Positions 11,056-23,700 of a stretch of DNA of 64,000 bases are shown here, piece by piece. Under the pieces are notes generated by a model. The model made no database searches, was not told the DNA's origin, and saw nothing but the letters and a program-made list of their open reading frames with translations. The position numbers were made by a program, and so were the translations under genes. Location: assembly GCF_042453785.1 (NCBI RefSeq), contig NC_091673.1, positions 5,916,501-5,980,500 on the forward strand, read 5' to 3'. The first letter of the stretch is position 1, and each line of letters begins with the position of its first letter. The stretch is from Malus domestica (taxonomy: Eukaryota > Streptophyta > Magnoliopsida > Rosales > Rosaceae).

Positions 11056-11533
11056 GAGTCTACTTGTGAATTTGTGATGCCATGCATTTCGACCTTAATT
11101 GGTTTTATTAAATTATGTATGATGGTAATTAAACGTTTGTTATTTCTCTTAATATATATTAATTTTCCTCCATGCCTGTTTTATATATGTATGGTCTTGA
11201 TCGAATGCCATTTGGTTCCATATATTGGTTTTTTAGGTAGGATATTTTCTAGATAATTATCGAATTTTGTTTCTTCTCTTCTATTGCTGGCCGCAGCTTG
11301 TAACATTTCTAGCTAGGGTTTTTCTTTTTAAGATCCTGAGACTTTATTCTAATTACCACGAACTGAAGATCCACCTCGCTTCGAATTTAACATAGATTTC
11401 CCTGCACGCAATGCTGCAGGTTTGAGGTTTAGGCCAATTCAATCAAAATTTGGGAGATATATAAGTTTCTCATTAACGGAGGGAGTCTAGCTACCCCAGC
11501 TTATTTACTGCGTAATCTCTTGTATGCAACATA

Positions 11534-11860
11534 CACTAGTAGAAAAATTGGCAAAGCCTGCAGATTTCAACATTTCAATATACACTGTGTCCTTTGTTGC
11601 CCAATAGCCATAGATATCATACATGTTAGAATATTCTGATTGTATTGCATCCTGAATAATACATCTGATACCACCAAAGAGGAACCCACAGATAATCTGC
11701 AGCGATTATTAAGAATACGCCATAGGTAATCTATGTCTGTGGCGAATAATGCTGAACTGTATCCGAGTTGAATTCCAGTAGATTGAAACCCCACGATTTT
11801 GGAATATTTGTTTTCATCCTTTTGGTAGCTCTCTTTCAAAAATAATATGGGAATCCCAAA
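11534..11860. mobile_element. Possible CACTA-type terminal relic
   Basis: CACTAGTAGAAAAA at 11534 is the form expected for a CACTA (En/Spm) terminus. An internal stretch near 11688-11750 has imperfect inverted pieces (CCACAGATAATC and TCTGTGGCGAAT). I could not find a matching opposite end, so the boundary and identity are weak. Confidence 0.3.
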
Positions 11861-14800
11861 TCAACTTAATAATTTACATGCATGGAAGGCATAAATGATA
11901 CTGCACTATCATTGCTGCTATGAAGAGTTTGAGCAATTTTTTGAGTGGAACTCGATGGGCGTTTTGAGCGCTTGGATAAGTGAAAATTTAGTGTTATATG
12001 TAAGATTTTTTATTTACTAAGATTTGGCTAACCTGGACAAGTTTGAGGCTAAATCACAACAAAAACGCAATGAAAAGACAGAGAGATGTTGAGGCTATTT
12101 TTTGTTCCCTAGACAACAAGTCACTTAGAAGAGTAAACGAACCCAGCGTTATATTTATGAATCTTATGAAAGAAACTTCTAAAGCAGTTGGGATGTTAGT
12201 GTCTTTATTTTGGTTGTAATATCCGCCACCACAATTCCTACATTAATTCCTAACTTGGCTTCCATAAGGTCAATTATTTTTTGGGAACATCGGCTAAAAT
12301 GATTGGAGATCAAATCTCAATTGTTGAACTAATTAAAATTAAATATCGACGACGTATTCATCGTATATCAACGAGCTAGTTGTTAAAGATTGATGACATA
12401 GTGAACAAATTTTGACGACATATTGAACTCTAATAATTTTCAGCAAGTAGGATGTGAAAAACGATCATTTGGCCAATTAATTCCCATTATTTTCTATTAA
12501 CACAACATTCTTAATGAAAATTATAAGGAGGGGCTTCGAGCTTTGGATGCAAGAGGCCAAATATACTGCACTGGTCAGCTAACCTAATCTAAGTTTATTT
12601 TTAAATGATCGAAGCAAATTAATTTAAAGTATGTTAGGGTGGAAAATAAAACATTCCTAAAGTGGCCAGCCATGTCTGTAAGGAGCTTTACTTCTACACC
12701 ATGTGGTGTGTATCTAATCTCTTCATGCAGAATATGTGCTCTACAAAATCTGTGTAACAAAGTAACTCAAGGTGAAAAGAAAAAAGTTCCAGTAGGTCGC
12801 ATAAAGTACTCAGTTTCATGGTTTGTCCCAGTTAAACAAGTGCTTGGCAAAAAAGATACAACTGCCAGACCAAAGAACGTGGTATTCCATGGCCTACCAT
12901 CCGAGCTTCGTCATTAACTTCCAGCAATATTTGTACTGAACTGAATTCATTGGTTTTCAGATATATACAAGCAACTTCATCTTTCAGTTAGACATAAAAC
13001 GTAGACCAGGCTTGAGCTTTTGTACATGATTCTAATAATTGGCATGAGGTCCACAAGGAGAAATTTTTTGGCGTAGCGGTCAAATCATTGTATGATTTTA
13101 CTAATGCACGTGTTATAATATAACTGTGTGAATCAACAAATGGCTAAAGGAGGATCAAAATTGATCAATTGGAGAGTGGAAATAACACTCGAATAGTCAC
13201 TTTCCAATCAAAGACAATACCAACTCCGTTGATATGCAATCTCTACGCCAATAATAATTGGTGATAATTCTGCAAAAAAAAAAAGTTGCGAACACCAATG
13301 CATTGGCGAAAGCCACTAAGAAACTAACTATGGCAATCCCTGAAAACTCTTTCACATGCAACAGGATCATGATTTTCTTTAGACAAACCATCTATATTAA
13401 GTTAAATCCAAGTAAATCAAGGAGGAGATCAAATCACATGAAGAAGAATAGGTGCCTTACGAGGAATAGGTCGGAATCTCAGAGAAAAAATGATACGAGT
13501 GTTGAAACCTTGAAAGTAACAAAAAAACAAACTCGATGTACATTTAATAACACAAGTGATTTTCTAATACTACATAAATCATACTTGAAAACTGTCATTT
13601 CATCAATGAAGCGGAATCATTTGCGTCCCTCTATATCTCTCTACATTTACATGTGAGATATCATCAAGCACTCAAATGTATGGGTTTTAATTTTGCGTCT
13701 ATTTGATTAATTAGTGCGCAGATGCTAATTTCGACAGCACAGAAAATGGAAAATAGGGCAAATATATGCATGCAAAAACAATATTAGGTGTCAATTGAAG
13801 AAGATGGACCCTGTTGGAATATCAAGAGGACCTTTGACTTACAACACCCATTGGCCATTTTATCAATTGAAGAAGATGGACCCTGTTGTTTATTTCATGT
13901 TTATTCCAGCTAAAACTCTAATAGCTCTTATAGAGGAAAAACAAGCTTTACGAAAAAGATCAAATCAGGAAATCTTTCATCAGCACTAGCCTCTGCTGCG
14001 TTGGGTCTTCGAAAACCCATTTTGGAAATTTGAAACTTTATGAAAAAAATCAAATAAAGATGCATTGAAGCGATTGATAGAAAAAATTAAAAAAAATAAC
14101 ATAAAACTCTATTTCTAGAGAGCAAAAAAAATCAGTTTTCCAAAAAAAAAAAAAGAGAAGCAAAAAATTCAAAGAAAATTGAAACCATTTTCACCTCTCA
14201 AAATAGTTCTTGAAGAAGAACCCCATAGGGTGGTGAGATCTTCCAGCTTTCAAAATGACACTAAGTTGTAAAAATTCAAAATTTTCAAGGACGATCTTTT
14301 GAAGTTTTCTTGTGGGTTTGATTTCTGAGATAATTTGGGGTTGCCTTGCCTAGAAGCAGATATTGGGTATAAGGCAGTGATTAGGTTCTGCAAGATTGAA
14401 GGCAGAGATTTTGGCTACTGTATTGTTGATAAATGGGTGTACAAATTAATTTACAAATTGAATTGGTTTTGTGAGGGTAATTTAGGTAGTAAATTTGGGT
14501 TTAAAGACATGTAGTTTAATTAATACTAATATGAGTGTAAAAAGTAAGTTTGGTGTAGAAAGAAGTTACATAAGTTCAAATAAAATTTCTCATAATATTA
14601 TCACACATGTTTTTTGAACTTTAAAAATAAAGAACATGTGACATTTTTTATTAGACCAAGTAAAAAATTGAGTACATAAAATATTCACTAATGAGTACCT
14701 AAATATTATATTTCAGACAGTTTATTTATTGATTGGTTTTGTACAATAAGCACTGATTTGTTAGATGCATGATTTTACTCATTTCAAATTGAAAAAGCTA

Positions 14801-15400
14801 TTAATTAGAATGATACCTAGTTGCGTCTTTCTAGTTGATCTGATACTTGGTTGTTCAATCACTAATTTTAATGTGTCACACACTAATGTTTTGTTTCTCT
14901 ACGTGTTTTAATGTGGAGGGAAGTCGAAATCAGAATAATACCAATTCATTATATGCCTCCATCATAATAGAAGTATAAACTTCAGTCACACAATGTGATT
15001 TACGTTCGACTTATATAAATGACGAGTTTGACATAAATTTATTTGAATCAAATCATACAATAGACAGGTGCATTTCGTAGTTGGGCTTTTGAGCCCCATT
15101 TCAACTTGCGAGATCTTCAAATTGGACTATTAAAAGTCCATTGACCAAATAATTTTGGACCCACAAAGAAATGGGCACCAGCCAATCACAATGGTTGGTT
15201 GGTAAAAAAGCCAACACAGAGGCAGAGATGCCAAACTTGCACAGTAAAATCGGCAACAAAATCCAAATATGTACCTGAAAATTGGCAAAAATCTAAAGAA
15301 AACTGGGTCCTTCCATGATTGACACGTACGAGGTTACTGTTCTTATATTTCCAAATGACAGTTTTACCCTCGGACTAGCTCTTTTTGTTGCCGCTAACCA
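11861..15400. other. Intergenic, no gene recognised
   Basis: Open frames up to 132 codons (for example 13258-13656) lack recognisable domains and look like chance frames in AT-rich DNA. A 25-base direct repeat is listed separately. Nothing else could be assigned. Confidence 0.5.
13792..13888. repeat. Direct repeat pair, 71 bp apart
   Basis: ATCAATTGAAGAAGATGG-type sequence followed by ACCCTGTTG occurs at about 13792-13817 and again at 13863-13888, nearly identical over 25 bases. The intervening 45 bases are unrelated. Origin unknown. Confidence 0.65.
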
Positions 15401-16015
15401 CACTACTTTCCAACATAAATAAATTAAAACCCCTCCTCAAATCTCAATGAGTACCGCCCGCCCAAATCGTATTCTTTAGGGTTTTTTTTTATTTTTATTT
15501 TTCATCACCTGCTACACTGTCCAAGTCCAAGACAAGAAGCACATGTCAAAGACTCAAATGGGCTCCGTTAATGGCAGGTTTTCCAGTTTTTCAGGTCGGT
15601 AAACTGCAAACTGGACAGCTCCTGCCTTCTTCTTTTTTTTATATATATATTTTTTATGTTCTTCAACTTCAACTCCAGTATTTTGGTTGCATTTCTGAAC
15701 TGAAATTTGAGAAAACACAGAGGTGGTGGTGGTTCTAGAACCAGTGGCAGTAGGTAGACTTCTGAATTGGGTCAAAGTTTTTATTTTTCTGCACATTGTT
15801 GACCAAATCTGAATTAGGTTTGTTGAGATCACAAGAAATAGTGTGCCTGTTGCTTGTTGTGTTGCTTACTTCAAAGTATGAGTTGGGTTTGATCTGAATG
15901 CAAGCAAGGAATCTGATTTTCTTGGTTTTTACAAAAAGGTGAGAAAGTGTGGGGTGTTTGGTTTCTGAGAAAATCCTAGAATTTGATGTTGAATTTAGTA
16001 TGCCACTACCCTAAA

Positions 16016-17092
16016 ATGTCTTGGAATCAAGCTCAAATCAGGGAAAGGACTTTGCTTTCCTCTCCACCGTCATCATCCTCTGTGGGTAAAATTAGCCCAT
16101 CAGTTCTTTTTATCATAATTGTTCTAGCTGTAATATTTTTCGTATCCGGAATCATCCACCTGCTTGTTAGATTTCTCACAAAGCATAGATCTTCATCCAT
16201 ATCTGAATCCAACAGATACCCAGAAATGTCTGGCTCTGAAGATTTCCAGAGACAATTACAGCAGCTCTTCCACCTTCACGATTCCGGCTTAGATCAAGCT
16301 TTCATTGATGCTCTCCCTGTGTTCCTTTACAAAGAGATTAAGGGTTTGAAAGAACCATTTGATTGTCCAGTTTGTCTCTGTGAGTTTTGTGAGAAGGATC
16401 AGCTGAGATTGCTCCCAGTTTGCAGTCATGCTTTTCACATTGATTGCATCGACACATGGTTGCTGTCTAATTCGACTTGCCCTCTTTGTAGAGGGACCCT
16501 CTACACGCCAGGGGTTGCTATCGAAAACCCGGTTTTCGATTTTGATGATCTGATCGAACAAGATGGTTCTTTGGGAAATGGAGGAAATGGGGTTGGTCAA
16601 AAGTCTGCAGAGAATGAGATTGTCGGTGAGAAGAAGTTGTTTTCTGTGAGACTTGGGAAATTTAGAAGCACAAATGAGGAGGCAGGTGGTTGTGGAGGAG
16701 GAGGAGGAGGAGGAGGAGGAGGAGAGAGAGTAGAGGGAGAAACCAGCAGCAGCAATTTGGATGCAAGGAGATGTTACTCCATGGGATCATACCAATATGT
16801 GGTTGCAGATTTGGAGTTGCAGGTGGCTTTGAGGCCCAAAAGGGCAGGTGATAGCGTGAGGCTTGTGAGAGGGAGAGGTGGACAAAATGGGAATTCTACT
16901 AATTACAGTGTTGGAGGTGGAGATGCTGAAGGGAAGAAAATTAACAGTGCAAGTAAAGGTGAAAGCTTTTCTGTATCCAAGATTTGGATGTGGCCCAAGA
17001 AGGGTAAATTTCCAAATTCTGCAGAAACCCATGTGGGTAATTCCTCTGTTACTGTGGGTTTGCCATGGACTGATAGGTCTCAGGGTACATGA
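16016..17092 (+). CDS. RING-H2 E3 ubiquitin ligase, ATL family (ATL13/46-like)
   Basis: A single-exon ATL protein of 358 residues from the ATG at 16016, which has A at -3. In-frame ATG 15986 would add 10 residues, but homologues I recall begin MSW. Visible features: hydrophobic membrane segment about 28-53, basic stop-transfer (RFLTKHR), the ATL GLD motif at 91-93, and a complete RING-H2 finger with C117, C120, C136, H138, H141, C144, C155, C158 and W148. ATL proteins are membrane-anchored ligases that pass ubiquitin from E2 to targets, often in stress responses. The C-terminal half keeps conserved blocks (GETSSSNLDARRC, SMGSYQY, GESFSVSKIW.WPKK) shared with ATL13/46-type members. A glycine run is encoded by a GGA microsatellite. 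Family is certain; substrate is unknown. Confidence 0.93.
   Translation: MSWNQAQIRERTLLSSPPSSSSVGKISPSVLFIIIVLAVIFFVSGIIHLLVRFLTKHRSSSISESNRYPEMSGSEDFQRQLQQLFHLHDSGLDQAFIDALPVFLYKEIKGLKEPFDCPVCLCEFCEKDQLRLLPVCSHAFHIDCIDTWLLSNSTCPLCRGTLYTPGVAIENPVFDFDDLIEQDGSLGNGGNGVGQKSAENEIVGEKKLFSVRLGKFRSTNEEAGGCGGGGGGGGGGERVEGETSSSNLDARRCYSMGSYQYVVADLELQVALRPKRAGDSVRLVRGRGGQNGNSTNYSVGGGDAEGKKINSASKGESFSVSKIWMWPKKGKFPNSAETHVGNSSVTVGLPWTDRSQGT
16692..16725 (+). repeat. (GGA)n microsatellite encoding a glycine run
   Basis: About ten consecutive GGA triplets inside the ATL coding sequence encode polyglycine in the variable region after the RING domain. A trinucleotide tract keeps frame when its length changes, so it may vary between alleles. 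Confidence 0.85.
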
Positions 17093-17249
17093 TGAACCTT
17101 CTCACTGTATATTTATCTTTCTTTTCCATATATCAATAATATCTACTTTTACATTTTTTTTTTCCTTCAAAAAACAAGTTTTGGCTTTTGCTTTTCTTCC
17201 AGAATTTCATGTCTTTACTGCCGTGCTGCTGCAGAAGCACTTTATCTTT

Positions 17250-20123
17250 TCAGTAAAATTCGATGCAGATGTCAGACTTTGAGAAATGCTTTTACTTTAC
17301 CTTAAACTTTAGCCTTATATTCATTTTAGCATTTTCTTGTAGCACTTGTCACATAGGAAATATATACTCTCATCATGTGACGGGTGGAAGGGATATATTC
17401 CGATGACAGCCAGGTATTTCTCGTAACGTTGATAATGCATTGTAAAAATGTGAAACCCTACCTTCCAAGTTCCAATGCATTTGAAACAGTCCTTTCTTCC
17501 AAAGTATGGGGTCTTAATGTCTTACCAAACCATGCGATGTCTTTATACACAGAAAAAGAAAAAGGGAAAAGAAGAAGCAGAAGCCTTTTTACATGCATAC
17601 TTGGTTTGTAGGAAATACAAGGGTTTCATATCAAAGTGTTGGTTTTTGGCTGCTTTGGGTGTCTCTAGAATATATTTCTTTTTTCCTTCTTTTTTGGAAA
17701 ATTCCATTCTTTTCTCTTCTTTTGATCCAGCTGTGAAATCTTTTCGTAAGAAAGAAATATGGTTTGTTTATAAGTGTTTTTATAATGACTGAAACCGTTT
17801 TTATAAATTAAAAAAAAAGATTTGGATTCTAAAAGCACTTCAAGTGCTTTTTCAATATTCACTTACATTGTTATTAAGGATTTGTTCTAAAGATATTTTC
17901 ATTAAAAACGTTTTCAATCATTTTATAAAACACTTTCAAACGAGCTAATAGATATAATAGTGATGGTGGGATCGTGAAAAGGGGTATGAGGGACTCTTGT
18001 GGTTTTGATGACTGATGGGGGTGCGCCGTGCTAGGATTGAAACGTTGACAAGAACAAGCGAACGGTGGGGTCATAAACTCATAACGTGCTAAGACGAGTT
18101 CACACTTATTCGTGGGTTGATTTTTGGCCGTTCTTGGTTTTTGTTTTTTACAAATATGAATAGTTAAGATCAACTTACACAGTTGCGATTGATCTTAATA
18201 TTTTCTTGTGCCCTTTTATGAATCTAACAATGTGACCATCCTAGGGAAGTCTTGTACCATTAAACAATTTAGGCTTAACCATTGCTTGTTTTTTCCTAGG
18301 AAATATTTAATCTTTTAAAAATGTACATAGGATGAATTAGATAACTAAATGACTAGCACAATCCCATAACTTAGAATAATCTTAAATATCGTATTGTTGA
18401 AAAATGAGTTGAGTTTTTTTTTGGTTAAACGATAGATTTTGTTTGATTAGCAACCGACGAAGCTCGAATTCATCGTCATGTAAGAGCTCAACTCATTTCC
18501 ATCATTGTGGTAAATGGCCACTTGCGGAAAATGAGCTGAGTTGGGTGAAAATGAATGAACTTGTGATTTTTTATTATTTTGGTAAACAAAGAGCTTGGGA
18601 TTAATAAAATAGAATGCCTGATGTTAGGATAAACTCTTTTGTCCGAACACCAAACAAGACCAAAAGAGAGAGAGAGAGAGGAGTCGAATAATGGCGCATG
18701 GGTGAGCCTCAAATTTGGAGGGGTGAGTCATGTGAGTTTTCGTAAGTGTGTACACTAAGAAACTGATGATCTAGACAACAGATACTAGAATTTCTCCGAT
18801 ATTAATAAAGGGTGGAGCACTTGAAGTGAGAGGGAACCACTTGATGTGAAGGTGGGATTGGTTAGAGATGATGACATTGTAGCCCCAAGTTGATGATTTT
18901 GATTTTGCATACTTTGTGATGTTGCAAAGCGCCACGAAACGGGCATAAAAAATGGAATATGATGGCGTCGGTTGTCGGTGATAATCTTTCTTGTGATGCC
19001 GATAATAACTACTCCACGACACGAGATACAAAGTCAACAGACATGAACAGATAAATAGGTGGCGTTTGACATTTATGGGGATTTGGGAGAATCCAAGGGA
19101 TTAAGGCCCTTCCACTTCCATGTGTTTGGTTCTAAATATGCGATTGAATAATTGCTATGATTGCAATTTTGCTACGTTTACGTTACCTAATATCTATTAA
19201 TTTGACCAACTTGTATTCAAAAGTTATGGTTACCAGGATTGTTTGAGTAAACAATGACACGTGCCGATGGGGCAACCAATAATCAATCTCACACTTCATT
19301 TTTTTCGGGGAGTATTTTATTTCGCCATCATAATTATAGTGTTTGTTCACTATATATCTAATCATCTGTCACGTATTTTTTTATCTAACTCTAATTAACT
19401 TTCACATTAAATATTATTTTCTGAATTTCAAAAATATTTAACTAAGGTTAAATGAAAGAACACATGGTAAGTAATAGATGCATGGTGAACATACAACATA
19501 ATTTATGATCCTGAGCAAAAAATGCTCCGTTGTCTTCTGCACAAGCTAAAAGCACCATTAGAACACCAAAAACACTTTAGTTTGGAAAAGCTTCTTTAAA
19601 AATCATTTTTGGTAAACATAGACAGAAGCACTTTTGAACTAAAAGAGCTTTTTATTATTTTAAAAGCACTTCTACGCAGACCATTTCAATATCACTACGG
19701 TATGTAACCCTGCATCTATCTCTTGTTACATAGCTTTACCAGCCAACTTAGGAAATCAACAACCAAAGAATGGTAATTATTCCTCTTGACAATTTAAATA
19801 TAAATGAAATAAAAGGATTAAATTAACAAATGGTACTTATTAACTACATTGTAAAAGATGAAGAATTGGTACAAAGAAAGATGAAGATGATAGAGAGAAA
19901 AACCAGAAAGATTGTATTGATTAAAATGGAGAAAATGTATACAAAAGAACTTAAGGAAATGATAGCTATACAATCCCTTATATAGCCATATAACCTAATT
20001 ACAATAATACCCTTCTAACTATACTAACCAATCTTATCCTTATGACAACCTACCAACACATTTCAACTAACTATATTCTTCATTACTAAGTAACCATGTC
20101 ATCACTAATGACTATGGTTAATA
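17250..20123. other. ATL 3' flank and intergenic DNA
   Basis: Directly after the ATL stop the sequence is T-rich and probably 3' UTR. Further on I recognise only an AG microsatellite at 18665-18680 and repeat-like stretches with AAAGCACTT/AGTGCTTTT motifs (17830 and 19550-19680). No gene is supported. Confidence 0.5.
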
Positions 20124-20270
20124 GTACTGCTATTCACACGCCCATTTTTACCTCTCATACACCCTTGTTAATTTTTGTCTATTGAATCATCTTTAATTCA
20201 ATCAACCCGAAAACCGAAAATTGAGAATGATGCGTGAGAGGTAAAAATAGGTGTGTAGACAGCACCGACC
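20124..20270. mobile_element. MITE, about 147 bp
   Basis: Left end GTACTGCTATTCACACGCCC and the reverse complement of the right end GGTGCTGTCTACACACCT, both continuing into ATTTTTACCTCTCA, form terminal repeats of about 32 bp. Flanks GGTTAATA and TTAACAAA hint at, but do not prove, a target duplication. Family members occur at 8955-9108 and, more distantly, 5832 and 40681. Confidence 0.65.
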
Positions 20271-20766
20271 TTAACAAATGGAGTACAATAGAAGAGAAAC
20301 AAGAAGCAAAATCAGCTTTCATTAATATCATCGTTTAAAATTGTTACATTTAAAGCGATATATATAATATATAAACCGACTGTTGTTAAAAAGAAATATA
20401 TGATCTCAAACAATAACGCTAATAGAGAGCAAATCCAAACTAAAAAAAATGCAAGTAGGAACAGCACCACAAAATCTCGACGTAAGATACTACAGCTCCC
20501 TCCTCTCGTGCATCAGAAGCAAAATTTAATTCCCACAATTTCGTACAGGAATAATTTGTAATAATGTACATAAAACCTCCTACAAGGGGATGGGAACGGG
20601 CGACTTACCGAGCCACTCGATAAAACCCCGCTCCGAGGAAAAATCATTCCCGATTGCCACAGAACATGCCAACCCCAAACCGAGCAAATGAACATAAGGA
20701 AAACACTGCACCGACATCACGGTCTGTTTGAATCTGTCTTTACCCATCTGTGCAAACTACTCAACC

Positions 20767-23700
20767 TCATAAACCCGGCGGAAATTTACTGATTTGTCCT
20801 TCCTCCAAGACATCTTTGTTGTTCATCTTGTAAGCTATCCGTATGCGCATGACAAGCGATTTCTGAAAAGATGTGAATTTTCTTCACTATCCACAACATC
20901 CACCAAACAATGAAGGGGATAAAAAGAAATAAACCATAGCTCTTATGTTAAGGATCTACGTCCCCAACTCAGTGTCATTGGACTAAACTTGGGTTGAGGT
21001 TACTAAAATACAGCATGGGTTCCAAACGTACATAAACCATACAACATTGTGTTCTAGATATCAATATATAGGGAGGTGATCCAACGGGCCCTAACGTAAG
21101 CAAAGGATTAACACAATGATTGCATCTCAACCATTAATAAACAGCTCCATGATCCCTACAATTTTTACTATATGTCATGCTGTACTACATTCATGGTCAG
21201 CTACTACGGATGACTGGTTCTATCTGGTACATGCATCTCATACTACAAGGAATGGAAGGGGCTGGATGGAACAAAGGAAAAAGCACAACTAAACAACAAC
21301 AAAAATTTGTTTAGCCGCTGGTAACTCTCAAAGGGCGGAAAGGAATGAAAAGAATTAACATGAAATGAATTGCTTTCGCTTGCTCATGACATGCAGCAGT
21401 CAAATTCAGAACATACCTTTCCAAGTTGGCTGTTGGTAACTCTCAAAGTTTGTGTGACGGACCCATTACCACTTGCGGGCAAAGTATTGCTACTAGCCGG
21501 TTCTAAGTGCAATTGAAGAAACTGCAAATTGGAAGCACATAAAAAGAAATCAGAACAGCAAGTTGAAATTAACAACAAATAAACAGAATCCATAAGAACA
21601 TCAAAGGCTTCAACTAAAAATCATGGGCAAACTTTCAATGGTTACCATACCATTAGAGGAGTACAACAACAAAGCACAAAAGAATTTTGTGAGTACAATG
21701 TGGGAATCTATACAGGACCACTCAGGTTTCATTCATGACTGAATTTACTAGCACACAGAGTTTCTCTTTTATTCTTTTCGGATACACCAAGGCAAGGTTC
21801 AAGTTTTCAAGTTCTGTGAATTCTAGAAGAGACATTCAACTTTGCATCTAAACTACATGAGAATGGGAAATCCCATTGAAAACAGACAACCTAAAAGAAA
21901 GAACAGTAACAGCGTAGATTTAAGTGACCAAAATCACCTTTGGAACAGCTGCCTGAAAAATAAAATCTGTATAGACATTAGCGGACAAATTTGTGAATGT
22001 AGCCTCGATCACTGTTGTTTGTGGATTTCCAGGCTGCTTTGAGAAGTTGAAAACCATCCTTAAGTTGCTGCTTTCAAATGCCACTACAGATGGATAAGCT
22101 GTGCCATTGTTTTCTGCTTATTTAAAAAATAAGGCTATCACGAAATAAACCCAATCATATCTAAAAAATAAACTTTTCCGGGTTGATAAAATTTTACCAT
22201 GTTTTGGGGTGCTAGCAGCAAAGCCATCCAACAAATCAATCACAGGGGCAGCTCCCGCAGAAGAAGTGGCTTGTATTGAATTTGAAGATGGAGCTGCTAG
22301 TCCTAATGGTGAAACAGGTGTTTTGTTTCCTTGACTGGAGGATAACATATCTGGTAGAGATGAGCTGCTTTGTGTAGGTGAACCGATAGACAAGAGATCC
22401 AGTAGAACATCGGTGCCATTATTATTTAGAGAATGATTTACACCTAAGAGAATAACAAACAATACAAGGTTTGAGAATTGAGAATTGAGAAAAGAGACAT
22501 AATGCAAATACTTTTTCTTCTTTCCCCTTTGTCTATTGGTATATCTATATAACGCAACACCAAAACAATTGAAGTCCCATATAAATTATTCCTTATATCA
22601 CCACAGCAAGAAACAGATTCAATTTAAGACGAAGAATATTACAGTTAACTATGGGTTGCTGGGAGGCATTACCCTTCATAAGTTCATAGGGTTTTCTTAC
22701 CCCATTCATAGGACTAAATCAAAATTTCAAAGACAAGCACGGACCAGAGAAAGGTTTGGTAGAATTAAGTATTTCATTTCAATGCACTACGATGCCGAAA
22801 AAATAAAATAACTAGTTATGGGATATGACTTCAGATTCAAAGTAGAGAGTTGAGAACACTACCTAACCCATGCCCACAAAACTAGTTATGGGATATTATA
22901 TCAGATTAAATTTAGGTTTTACATATGCCCCAACTTAAACATAATATAAGATGCTCCATGTAATGACGATGAATCAGGATAGTGGTTCAATTTAGTACTT
23001 CTGGCCCATAAAGTGACATAATCTTTTCCAAACTAACCAGATTGTTTAGAAGCTGGTGCCAAATCAACACCAAGAAGATCATGAAGCAAATCACCACCAG
23101 AGGAGCTAGGTGCTGGCACATCATCTGAACCTAGATCAAGTAGATCCACAAGAGGAGCTGCAGAAGGTTTGGCAACTCCATTTGGCAGATTGATTGAAGC
23201 ACCAACAGGAGAAGAAACAGTAGATTGCATTGAACCAGCCTTCTTTCCGATGAAAGTTGCCTCATCCAAAACTGGCATCCTTTCAACCAGTGTAGATCTG
23301 CACAAACTCATTGTCAGATTTCATGTTTAACGGAAGGGCTACTGGAGCATGGTGAGAAAAGAGAGAAAGAGCAGAACATAGATTATGCCGTTACAAAAAA
23401 TAGTTCTAACTTCTTAAACCTGGATACCTAATGTTCTGATGCTTTGCAATAATAGAGTTCAATTCAATGGATCTTTGCTGCAATTCAAGGACAAGGCTTC
23501 CTTTGTATTGAACAACTATATCCTTGATCCTCCTACATAAGTCATTCAGATAACAATCATGCTTTGTGTCATAAGAGGAAAATAAGATTAATATATTAAA
23601 CGCCATGTCACATTATTTGGGAAACTTGGTAAACAGTTGAACAGAATTTTTTACAAAGAAAAAAAAACATACTCTGAACAAGATGGGAAACGCGAAGATA

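Noticed and set aside
12639..12917. 92-codon frame in intergenic DNA
   Set aside because: No family resemblance and no gene-like surroundings.
13258..13656. 132-codon frame in intergenic DNA
   Set aside because: Lys/Asn/Thr-rich composition reflects AT-rich DNA; no domain or neighbour support.
15986..16015. Upstream in-frame ATG of the ATL gene
   Set aside because: Would add ten residues not found in the family; the ATG at 16016 has the better context and matches the conserved MSW start.
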